DNA from: Colocasia esculenta
Taxonomy: Eukaryota > Streptophyta > Magnoliopsida > Alismatales > Araceae
DNA length: 64,000 nt
NCBI GenBank assembly: GCA_014218235.1
Contig: CM024755.1
Coordinates: 81,165,960-81,229,959, forward strand
Reading direction: 5' to 3'
Part shown: positions 21,898-32,835 of the stretch, one piece after another
Position numbering within the stretch: the first letter of the stretch is position 1
Layout: each line of letters starts with the position of its first letter
Notes under the pieces: model-generated
The model's database searches: none
What the model was told of the DNA's origin: nothing
The model's input: the letters and a program-made list of their open reading frames with translations, nothing else
Position numbers and translations under genes: made by a program

Positions 21898-24800
21898 TGT
21901 AGCGACCCTCATTATATCGGTACGGTTATACCAACCCGCGTCGATATAGTGAACGTTGCCACAGTGGGACATTTACCCAACAATAACATTCAGCTGAGAT
22001 ACACGTGAATATAAGAACAGAGTAGCGGAAGTAAAAGAACCACTGTCTTCATTTCATTCATCATCCACATTTAACATACATGATTCGATAACATTTAAAC
22101 AACTAAAAGTCCACATAATTAAATTGATGAAAATCAAATACATAATTTTCCACACTTAAACATTTCTTTCCATGATAGTGTTAATACAATGTTTCAATTA
22201 CATACATCAAAATGCCAAAATGTCACAACTAAGCTCCACCAAACTAGCTACTCCCCGCGCTCGGAGTCGCTTTCCACGATCTCCACCAAAGGTGTGTCAC
22301 CTACTACACATGTACGCCGAAGCAAGCAATAAGTCTAAAAGACTCAGCAAATAACTCTACACATACCATACATGTACATGTCATAGCAGGTTTTACATAC
22401 ACATTTACAAGACACAATCATGTAGCATGCTTGTGATTGAAATTAACAACCTATCATGGTGATTCTACTTATTAAACACATGATTCATACTTTCAGATTT
22501 TCTAAATCAAAATCTCCTATCACATTATCTCTAATCATTCCTACACATGAAAGTTCTACTTTCAATTAAACTAAAACATGAGAGCAATCTAGCACGACTA
22601 GCTTACATACATGAAAGAAAACATTGCTAACATGGTTACTACTCATTCGTATACATGCACATAACCATTTCACATGCTTTAAGCTTGCTTTTTTGATATG
22701 GTTTAACACTTTACAATCTAACACGTGAAAGCTATGTTCTCATTCAAACCACAACGTGAGGGCATACGCACATGGAATGGTTTACACATAAGTAAGGATT
22801 GTCCCTAGCATGGATTCTACGCATTGTACACATATAGCACAAAATCATAACCACATTTATGTTGCTGTTCTAACATGATTTCAGATCATCATATCATGGA
22901 TTTCAATTTCACACCCTCACATTTTGGTTTCACATTTTTACACAATTTCTTATTCACATAGTTCACACTTTACACATTGCACATTTACACATGTTCACAC
23001 TACACAATTTGCACATGATCACAATCACATTTCACATTTTACACTTTAGTGCCATGACACATAGTCCAAACCACCATAAGAAGGACACATCACATCACAT
23101 ACACATAGACGTCACCTAGGCAATACAGTAACGACTCTTGGACTGCGCAGACCGGGAGAACAAGTCTCCACCCTAACCAGTGGTACTTGTCCACCTCCAG
23201 GATTTCATCCTAATGCCCTTAGGATCACAACACATTGAACCTTCCCATGGGGACTTTTCCATGGTACGGTTCCATAGCCCTCTATGGAAGCAGTATCACA
23301 CTTGGCACAGGTTTACACATTACACATCGGTTTTTACACACACTTTACACATGACGCTCATATCTCATTTATTCTTTCACTCCCAACATGACTCTATTTT
23401 CCTAATCATGCCACTACAGATGACAGAATTTATCATTCAGAAAATTTCACTGATCAGGTTGGATTACACAGAAATTAAACCATTTCACAATGGCATGCAT
23501 TAATTACCTATTTTTACATGGAAAATTCATATTGCATGGTATAGTTGTCCAAATGACTTGAGAATTTAACCACATGCTAATTTCGGGTTTAGGACGCCAC
23601 ATGAAAATTTTCACATTTTTCTGATCCAAAATACAATTGCAGAAAATTTAACATAGATTCCCATATTATTCAAAATTCAATTTATCATGATGTATAACAT
23701 AAAAATTCAGTTTTAACAGATCATAACCCTGAACTCAATATACACAATACCTCAGGAATTTTCCCGAATTTATTTCACAGTACACAATTTACTGGGGATT
23801 TTACAACCCTACACATGTTTTTCTAATTCCATTTCAGAAAATTCAATAAATCAGAGGAACATGGAGAAAATTCCCAAAAATTTTAGAGCATGGACTGATT
23901 CACCCATTCTTGGTTTAGCAAAACTTAGGGCATCCAACTTCACATGAATTGCACAAACGGTAAAGAACATGGTCTAGGTCTCATCATGCATACATTCTCC
24001 ATAAATAAACCATTTATGCCAAATCACAGAAATTACAAGGATCTCACCACACATTCAGACATCCATATTACATATCATAGTAGGTTTACAATATATCCTC
24101 ATCGAAAACACATCGAAATTAATCAAATATATCAGGAAGAACAGCTCACTGTTCTGTCTGGAGAACTTAACGGCGGTCTCTGGCCGTTCCAGGAGTGGAC
24201 GGCAAGATCGCTGGACGCACAAGGGGAATCTTGGCGTCAAGGCATTGACGCCAAGTTCCTGTCTGTGCAGAAACACAGACCAACTCAAATAAAGGGGTGA
24301 ATGGGGATCTAGGACACGAGAAAAAATATGTAAAAATCATAAAACCCTACTAGACATCTACATGGACGATAGGGGTAGGTTACTTGCCTCTAGAAAATAC
24401 TCCAGACAGATCTAATTGGTCGAAGAAGCTCTCCTTGGGCAGTCCCAAGAAGCTCCACAATCACTCTCCTCCGGGTTCCTTGATGCAGTAGACCCCAAGA
24501 AGATGTCGGGGAAGCCTTCCCCTTTGTCCCAGCTATCTCCTTATCGTGGAGGATGGCCGGAACAAGCTTCAGATTGCCGGATTTAAGGTTGCAAATGTGG
24601 GGTTTTCTCACAGATTTTCTAGGGTTTTCTTCTTCTCCTTCTTCTCCTTTTGCAAAGAGAGCCAAGAGAGGTTTTCTGGTTGCAAAGGGGCTTTGTAAAT
24701 AGGAGAGGAAGCTCTCCTTTCACGCAGGTCGGACAAGAAAGCTTTCAGACCGTTGGGGACAGCTCCCCAATGGGTGAGCAAGCTTGCTCCCGGAAATCCG

Positions 24801-25169
24801 GCTCTGCAACGCATGCAGGTCAGAGAAATTAGCATCCACATCGCTGGACGCTGGGATTAGTGTTGGCGTCTATATGGTTGACGCCTACACAACACAAACG
24901 TCCATTTATCTTGACGCCAAGTTGGCCTTCGGCCAGAACTCAAAAACATGCAGGAAACCATGCATAACCTATACATATATACATGCATTATGTATACTAT
25001 CATGTACATGCTACCATCATACCATTCATACATTATTTACAACTAACTTATACACATGCATACATAAGTATAATAGTTAATACATACATAGATATGTACA
25101 TCTATGCATACACAACATGAATTATTTACACGAAATTAAAATAATGCAACAAAATTCGAGGGCCTTACA
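21898..25169 (-). mobile_element. G1 3' LTR (left, uninterrupted)
   Basis: A 3,272-bp LTR matching 30080-30106 plus 37009-37987 plus 39616-41870. Both copies carry small insertions and deletions relative to one another. It includes an 11-bp-arm inverted repeat at 24230-24255 and many CACAT/ACACA-rich AT stretches. The small ORFs on both strands are not conserved as proteins. Confidence 0.92.
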
Positions 25170-25190
25170 CCCTCTCCCCCTTAAAAGAAA
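25170..25190 (-). promoter_or_regulatory. G1 polypurine tract
   Basis: On the minus strand TTTTAAGGGGGAGAGGG directly precedes the 3' LTR. Confidence 0.88.
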
Positions 25191-25215
25191 CTTCGTCCTC
25201 GAAGTTAGAACGACG

Positions 25216-28200
25216 CTACTCAAACAAAAGGGGATACTTCTTCTTCATCGCATCCTCAAGCTCCCAAGTAGCCTCCTCTCGTGAGAAGTTCCGCCATAGA
25301 ACTTTCACCGACGCAATACTCTTGTTCCGAGATGCTGAACCTTCCGGTCAAGAATAGCTACTGGTTGCTCGACATACGACAGATCTGGCTGAATCTCCAC
25401 TGGCTCATGACTAATCACATGAGATGGATCTCGGACATACTTCCTGAGCATCAAAATGTGGAAGACAGGATGAACACTAGCCAAATCTGGGGGTAATGCT
25501 AGCTCATATGCCACGCTGCCCAATCGTCTGAGAATCTCATACGGGCCAATGAACCTAGGGCTCAACTTACTATGCCTGCCAAATCTGACAACACCTCGAG
25601 TAGGAGATATCTTCAAGAAGACATGATCACCCACCTCGAACTCAAGATCCTTCCTCCTGTTGTCGGCGTAGCTCTTTTGCCTATCCTGTGCCGCAACAAA
25701 CCTCTTTCTGATAAGCTGGATTTTATCCGAAGTCTCCTGAACTAACTCCGGACCGATCAGCTGCCTATCACCGGTCTCCTCCCAACATAAAGGAGATCTG
25801 CAGGGCCGACCATACAACGCCTCAAATGGAGCCATACCAATACTCGCATGAAAGCTGTTGTTGTATGCGAACTCCACAAGAGGTAAATGACGCTCCCAAT
25901 CCTCCTTCCAATCCAATACACACGCTCTCAGCATATCCTCGAGCATCTGGATAGTCCTCTCGGACTGTCCATCAGTCTGGGGATGAAACGCCGAACTGAG
26001 CTTCAGCTCCGAACCTAAAGCATCCTGAAGACCCTTCCACAACCTCGAAGTGAATCTCGGATCCCGATCTGAAATGATCGACTTCGGCACACCATGCAAT
26101 CTAATGACACTACTAACATACAATCTAGCTAAACTCCCTACTGACTGCTTCTTCTTCATAGGCAAGAAATGAGCAGTCTTCGAGAATCTATCCACGACTA
26201 CCCAAATCAAGTCATTGCCCCTTCTAGATCGAGGCAAACCCGAAACAAAGTCCATAGTGACAGCTTCCCACTTCCACACTGGGATGTCCATCCTTTGCAT
26301 GAGGCCGGATGGTCGCTGTCGCTCGGCCTTCACTTGCTGACACACCAAACACCTAGACACATAATCCGCTACATCCCTCTTCATACCGGACCACCAAAAG
26401 GACCTCTTCAGATCCTGGTACATTTAGTGTTACCTGGATGAATAGAGAATCGCGATCTATGAGCCTCTGCTAACACATGCTCACGGACATCTACCAAATC
26501 AGGGACACAAACACGGTGATGAAATCTAATCACACCGTCCTCATCACGAGAAATGCCTGCCTTGCCCACTAACTCTAAGAGTCTAAGGTCGGCTTTCTGT
26601 TGCTCGATCACCTCATCCAAAACCGAGGACCTAAGAGATATCTGAGCTACAAAAGCCTGGCATAGCGATGGCTCTAACTCAGTCAATGCACAAGCCGCAT
26701 CCTCCAACATCTTCCAATCCTGTTGGAGAGATGGCCTCTTTCTACTCAGAGCATCTGCTACGACATTCGCCTTCCCAAGGTGATATTGAAGGTCGAAGTC
26801 ATAGTCCTTCAAGTTCTCAATCCATCTTCTCTGCCTCAGGTTTAGTTCCTTTTGGGAGAAAAGATATTTCAAGCTCTTGTGGTCGGTAAACACCTCAAAT
26901 CTGACACCATAAAGATAGTGCCTCCAGATCTTTAGTGCATGAACCACTGCTGCGAGCTCCAAGTCATGAGTCGGATAGTTCCTCTCATGCTCCTTCAACT
27001 GACGAGAAGCATAAGTCACTACCCTTTCCTGCTGCATTAGCACACCGCCTAAACCAATCCGAGATGCATCCGTGTGGATAGCAAAACCCTCTACACCGCT
27101 CGGTAAGACTAACACCGGGACTGTCGTGAGCTTAGTCTTCAATAATTGAAAACTACTCTCACACTTCTCGGACCAAACAAACTTCACTCCCTTCCTGGTA
27201 AGCTGAGTCAAAGGGGCGGCGATGGATGAAAATCTCTCAATAAATCGCCGATAGTAACCAGCTAAACCAATAAAACTACGAATCTCCGAAGGGGTCTTGG
27301 AAATCTCCCAATCCATAACTGCCTGGACCTTTGCTGGATCAACTGCAACACCAGCACCGGAGATAACATGCCCGAGGAAATGAACCTCGCGCAACCAGAA
27401 ATCGCACTTGCTGAACTTAGCGTACAGCTTGTGCTCACGAAGAACCTCTAACACTACCCTCAAATGCTGACGGTGTGTGGCCTCGTCCGGAGAGTAGACC
27501 AACACATCATCAATAAACACTACGACAAAGCTATCTAAATAAGGCCTAAACACCCTGTTCATGAGATCCATGAACGCTGCAGGGGCATTGGTCAATCCGA
27601 AAGGAAGAACCAAAAATCATAGTGTCCATAACGGGTTCTAAACGCCGTCTTGGACACATCCTCACTCCGAATCCTCAACTGATGATAACCAGATCGCAGA
27701 TCAATCTTAGAAAAGACTGATGCACCTCGCAACTGGTCAAACAAATCATCAATACGAGGTAAGGGATACCTGTTCTTCACAGTCACTTGGTTCAGCTTTC
27801 TGTAGTCAATGCATAACCTAAGTGACCCGTCTTTCTTCTTGACGAATAATACAGGTGCGCCCCAAGGGGAAACACTAGGGCGAATAAATCCCTTATCAAG
27901 CAACTCTTGCAACTGCCTCCTCAACTCGGCTAACTCCGCAGGTGCCATCCGATATGGAGCCTTCGAGATAGGAGAGGTGCCCGGAAGCAACTCTATGGTA
28001 AACTCTATCTCTCTATCCGGTGGCAATCCAGACAAGTCATCAAGAAAGACATCTGGAAAATCCTGCACTACCTCAATCTCCGCAAGAGTAGGTGACTCAT
28101 CAGCCTCTGGTACTAACACCACGCTGGCAAGAAAAGCGTCACAACCCTTGTTTACCATGCGCATCGCCTTCATGGTAGAGATGACTAGCTTTCCCGCCAA

Positions 28201-29900
28201 GTTCCTTGGCAAGGGATGAGAGAACTCATCCTCACCAGGAATGTGGAAAACAATCCTCTTCCGACGATAATCTACTAACGCATAGTGCTCCTCTAGCCAA
28301 TCCAGACCAAGAATAGCATCATAGTCCTTCATCTTTAGCAAGAAGAAACACCCATCTAGGATTCTATCCTCAATGCACACAGGTAACGACATAATGCACT
28401 TTCTAGTCGATACCGTACCCGCAGGGGTGTGCACAGACAAAGAGACCTCTAAATCCTCAGACTCTACACCTGACTCTAGGGCTAACTGCCTAGCGAACCG
28501 CTCGGAAATGAATGAGTGAGTAGCACCCATATCAAACAAAATCCGAGCGTGCACACCTAAAAGCAAAATCGTACCTTCGGTGACATGCTCTGCCTGCTCG
28601 GCGTCCTTGCTTGCTAAAGTAAACACTCGAGCTGGGGCTCGAGGCCTTCCTGGTCTTCCTGTAGCTGGCGCTGCTACTGCTACTGCTGCTGGGGCTGGCT
28701 GCTGAAGTCTTGGGCAATCCTTGATCTTGTGGTCGCTGCTTCCGCACTTCAAGCACTTTCCCGTAATCATCCAACACTCGGAACCACCATGTGTCCTCCC
28801 ACAGTGAGGACACTCTTTCTTCACACCAGGGGAACGTACAGAAGGTACCTGAGAACTGCCGACTGCCACTGATCGCGGTTGTGTCGGGTACACCGCTTTC
28901 TTCTTGTCCTGTCGCTGGAACGTAGCTGCAGGTCTCTTCTGTGAAGCCTTCTTCTCTTCAAGGTATTGCTCCATCTCACCCTCCTGCCTACAAGCAGTGT
29001 TGAGGGCCTCGTCCAAAGTGCGGTGGTCAAACGCCACGAGTCTCGTCCTCAGTGATGGTTTCAGGCCCATCACGAACTTCTTTGTCTTCCTGCGGTCATC
29101 TGCCACGATATGAGGTGCATATTTAGATAGTTCAGAAAATCTTGCCTCATATTCCAGCACAGTCATGGAGCCTTGAGTTAAAGATAGGAATTCTTGCTCC
29201 ATCCGATCTTGAATATGCTCGGGGACGAACTTGGCCCGAAAGAGCCTCACGAACTCATCCCACGCAACATCAATAGCTCCATCCTCAAACCGGGTACGCA
29301 GCAATGAAGCCCACCATACATCAGCTCTTTCCTGCAGTACACCGTTCATAAGCACCATCTAACAAATCTAACTTGACAAAACATACAAGCATATAAACTA
29401 AAGCATACCTGTAGCATGTAGGTGGCTATTGTGAACTTATCCTCATCTGCACACCTAATGGCTCGGAAGATCTTTTCTATCTCCCTCATCCAGCTTTCAG
29501 CCAACAATGGGTCGCTCTCCCCCTTAAAAGAGGGTGGCAGCATCCTCTTGAATCTTTCCATGGTAGAAGGTCCACCATGGTCCTGAGCTGGTACTTGAGC
29601 CTGCTACAGTACACAGCAAGCAATACACAATCAACATAATATCGCATAATTAATAAAATAGACTATTAATCATTTTATTAGTCTAACCTGAGCCTCCAAC
29701 TGTGCCTGGAGTGCTGCCTGGGTATGAGTCTGCGTCTGCATGGCTTGCACCAGACCTTGCATGAATACTCCATAATCCACAGGCGGCGGTGGGGGAAGTA
29801 CAGGACCTTGCGATGCCGGAGCCTACTGCTCCGCCCGCTCGTCACGTCTCGGCTCGTCCTCACGGGCCGGCGCTCCGCCATGCCTACCTCTCGAAGCCAT
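25216..29900 (-). CDS. gag-pol: G1 gag-pol polyprotein, two putative introns, frame-broken
   Basis: Single Gypsy polyprotein on the minus strand. ATG at 29900; one in-frame TAG early in gag (after A-E-Q). Gag core from about 29560 (M-E-R-F-K-R-M-L-P-P-S-F) to 28900; paired knuckles C-P-H-C-G and C-L-K-C-G near 28790-28720; protease F-D-M-G-A-T-H-S-F near 28530; RT with I-D-L-R-S-G-Y-H-Q (about 27690) and F-I-D-D (about 27510); RNase H with T-D-A-S and D-H-K-S-L-K-Y-L; integrase with H2C2 zinc finger, D-F-V-S-G-L-P, S-D-R-D-P-R-F and the P-Q-T-D-G-Q-S-E-R core; GPY/F motif (F-I-G-P-Y-E-I-L); and a chromodomain-like end (V-K-V-L-W, E-A-T-W-E) to a TAG at 25216. Frame breaks near 27605, 26415 and 25330 each fit one lost base. 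Gag is split by two GT-AG segments. Confidence 0.9.
29332..29408 (-). other. Putative intron 2 in G1 gag (77 bp)
   Basis: On the minus strand it begins GTATGC and ends ACTGCAG, is AT-rich and is not a multiple of three. The upstream codons read T-Y-M-L-Q and the downstream ones E-R-A-D-V-W-W. Joined, this has exactly the spacing of the conserved gag motif M-L-x-G-x-A-x-x-W-W. Reading through gives a stop after about 20 codons. Confidence 0.75.
29604..29687 (-). other. Putative intron 1 in G1 gag (84 bp)
   Basis: On the minus strand it begins GTTAGAC and ends ACTGTAG, with an alternative acceptor three bases later (CAG). It is AT-rich and contains stops in the gag frame. Both acceptors keep the frame, from E-A-Q into A-Q-V-P-A-Q ahead of M-E-R-F-K. 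Confidence 0.65.
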
Positions 29901-30062
29901 GGCTGTAATAAATTTCAGCCACCATTAGAGCTAGGTTACTAAGTTTTCTAACCATTTTCTTATCTACTTTTCATTCATTATTAATCAATTCTACACATGT
30001 GGACATACTTAGCATGCAATGTGGATGAAGACATGTATATTCATGTGCAATCTCAACCGGTT

Positions 30063-30074
30063 GCTCTGATACCA
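30063..30074 (-). promoter_or_regulatory. G1 primer binding site (initiator tRNA-Met)
   Basis: TGGTATCAGAGC on the minus strand, five bases from the 5' LTR. Confidence 0.95.
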
Positions 30075-30101
30075 ATCTCTGTAGCGACCCTCATTATATC
30101 G

Positions 30102-30106
30102 GTACG
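30102..30106. repeat. Element A target-site duplication, left
   Basis: GTACG, repeated exactly at 37004-37008. The uninterrupted LTR at 21898 has this word once at the equivalent place. Confidence 0.95.
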
Positions 30107-31577
30107 TGATAGCCCACGAATGCGTCGTTAAACACGTGACTAACAATCTCAAAATTATCGGCCTATACTAAATATTTTGACAATAGTTAAGTGGTGAGGC
30201 CGAGTCGAATCCACAGGGAACTAGATTTTAGAGTCGAAAACCTTATGTTTTTGTGTAGGAAAATAACGTGATGGTATTTAAACTAAGTTGCATTAAATAA
30301 ATCTAAACTAAGTAGATAAATAGAGAGAGAGAGAGAGATAAAGAGTGAATGAGAGAACACTAGGCAATATTTAGAACTACAATCTATTGAATAATAAAAA
30401 TACTTAACATAAATATTCTATTCTAACCAAAAGTCATTAACAATTACACTGAAATAAAGAGACAAAAATAGAGAGAACAAGAGAGAGAGAAGAGGAAAAA
30501 GAGAGAGAGAGAGAGGAGAGAGAGCGCAGGGAGAGAAGAGAGAGAAGAGAGAAACGTGAGAGAGATAGGAGAGAGAGATATGAGAGAGGTAGGAGAGAAG
30601 AGAAAGAAGAGAGAGAGGAGAGAGAGTGCAGGGAGAGAAGAGAGAGAGGAGAAAAATGTGTGTGAGAGAGAGAGGAGAGGCGAGAGAAACGAGAGAGAGA
30701 AGAGATAGAAAAGAGAGAGGGAGGCGCGAGAGTGAAAGAGGAAACGTGAGAGAGGAGAGAGGAAACGTGAGAGAGGAGAGAGGCGAGCACGCCTCTCTAC
30801 GTGCATGCATGCACGTAGAGAGGAAGAGAGGCGGACAGCAGGGTGCGCTGGGCGGCCGCGTGGGGCGCGGGTGCGTGGGTCGCGGGCGCAGGCACCTGGC
30901 AGGCGGGCGGCGCTGGCAGGCGGGGCCGGGCGGGGCCCTGGCGCGCTCGGGCGCGGGGCAGCAGCGCGCAGGCAGGTGTGCCTGGCGGGGCCGGGCGCGG
31001 GGCAGCGGCGGGGCCAGGCGAGGCGCGGGCGGGGCAGCGCTTTGCTGCTGCTTCTGTTCCTGAGAGAAAGAGACCGAGGGAGAGAGGAAGAAGGGAAGAA
31101 GAAAAAGAGAGGAAGAAGAAGGGAAGAGAAAGAGGAGGAAGGGGAGAAGAAGACGAGGAGGAAGAAGAGAAGGGAAGAAGAAGAGATCGGAGGTGAAGGA
31201 GAGAGGGTGGAAGAGAAGAGGGAAAGAATAATAATGGAATGAGAGAGAGGGAGAGAGAGTTTTATAAAGTGTTAGAGAAAAGAGAGGAAGGGTTTTAAAA
31301 ATAGAGAGAGATTAAAATGAGAGAGTTTTGAAAATTAGAAAGAAAGAGAGCGAAAGAGAAAATATATTTAAAATTAGAATCTCTCCTCATTGTCTCTTAT
31401 CCATCCTGGTCCATTAGCAAATTCTTGTTGACTGGCCCATTATCCTGCAAACAAAGCACATACAAAGATTTAATCAAATTATCCTTTTTGTAACAAAATA
31501 ATAATGGATTAATATAAAATTAAGGATCAGTAGATAATAAATCATCATGATTATCATCAATAATTATCCATTTATCA
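30107..31577 (-). mobile_element. Element A 3' LTR
   Basis: A 1,471-bp LTR starting TGATAGCCCACG and ending CATTTATCA on the plus strand. It has a GA-rich block (30470-30790), a 32-bp perfect palindrome (30792-30823), a very GC-rich block (30835-31060) and a second GA-rich block (31060-31330). Reading frames here are low-complexity and unsupported. Confidence 0.93.
30792..30823. repeat. Perfect 32-bp palindrome in element A LTR
   Basis: Each strand reads CCTCTCTACGTGCATG followed by its own reverse complement. The other LTR (about 36229-36252) has the same arms with a shortened centre. Confidence 0.95.
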
Positions 31578-31592
31578 CACCCCCCCAACTTA
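31578..31592 (-). promoter_or_regulatory. Element A polypurine tract
   Basis: On the minus strand TAAGTTGGGGGGGTG lies directly before the 3' LTR. Confidence 0.85.
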
Positions 31593-32835
31593 CTCGTTGC
31601 TAGTCCCTTAGCAATGCACATAAGTGAATAATTGGGACAAACAAGACTTCAAAACATCATACTTCATGACAAGAAAGTAAGAATGAGAATGCTTGGCCAT
31701 AAGTATTTCAAGTTCCAGTCGGGAGTGTCAAAGGCAAATATGTCAGTTCATGTCGTTAGACAGTTCTTCAAGATACACACAAAATTCATGACTTTTTGTA
31801 TAATGTTTGAGCATTAATAGAGAGTGCGTGAGCTTTTTACTTATCACTCAAGGATGGTATCAACTCTACACTCCTTAAATTCGATCCTCGAATTACAGGT
31901 AGCTTTCACTCCGCCTAATTCTTTTTTTCATGCTCTCTTTTTTTTTCTTTTCATTTACATGGTGTTGCACTTCCCTTCACCGTTTGACGCGAGCCTCAAC
32001 TCTTACCTTAGGAGCCATAGGCCCGGTTACTAAGATTAGAGGCATTTTCCATGTTTTTTTTTTTTTTTACTACTCCACACATTTTCACATTTATTTGTAG
32101 GCAGGTAGCTTTTTCCCCACGATTGGTCATCAATAGGAATGTAGAATATCAATCAATCAACCTGAATGTTCGGTAAAACTCTCATCATCCATTTGAATAG
32201 CTCAAAATAATACTTTACTGTATTGATGAAATTTCAAATGTATTTTGAGGAAGATGCTAAAAATATAACTAGTTAACTCACCCCTTCCACTCACCACCTT
32301 CACAAGTACATACTATGAGTCAAGCTAAAAAAAAAATTTCTTGCATGAAATATGAAACATGAAGCACGATGTTAGGGGAAAAAATTTGAAATACAACTTA
32401 TCTCTCCCCCCAACTTAAATGACATTGTCCTCAATGGCATAAAAGTAATGACAATAGAATAAAGCCAATGTAAGTTAAGAAAGGAGAGATGCAACCTAAT
32501 GATCACATGCGGGTGGTTGCACACTAGCTTTATCAAATGATAGTGGCCAACAAACACCTAAGACACAAAATAAAAACGAAATCAATAGAAATTAATTTTT
32601 CTAAAAATATTGGGTTGCCTCCCAACAAGCACTAAGTTTAATGTCTTCAGCCAGACACATGGGGGTAACAGGGTCACGTAACACCCCCAATCAATTGACG
32701 CCAAATTTTTTCTTTGTAAGGCATCACCAGCCATGGTGGGTCAAGTGTTCCAAATGTACTTAGCAGATCAGTAAAGGATAAAGAAATTAAGGCACTCAAG
32801 ATCATATCTTCAATTAAGAATTTTCATTTGCTCAC
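31593..32835 (-). other. Element A 3' non-coding region
   Basis: AT-rich, with a T run at about 32057-32068 and the short inverted repeat TTGCTA/TAGCAA near 31600. A second G-rich minus-strand tract (CCCCCCAACTT on plus, about 32405) resembles the polypurine tract. No supported ORF. Confidence 0.6.

Noticed and set aside
24055..24288. Possible host exon with GT-AG borders in the G1 LTR
   Set aside because: Present in both LTR copies with no protein similarity or splice consistency.
23180..24300. Small ORFs shared by both G1 LTRs (for example 23180-23503 and 39981-40202)
   Set aside because: They are similar only because LTRs are copies; starts and lengths differ through indels, and no domain is seen.
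30418..31242. Long overlapping ORFs on both strands in element A LTRs (also 35830-36671)
   Set aside because: Ser/Leu/Phe- or Gly/Arg-rich frames arising from GA tracts and a GC block. The two LTR copies differ by frame-changing indels, so no protein is conserved.
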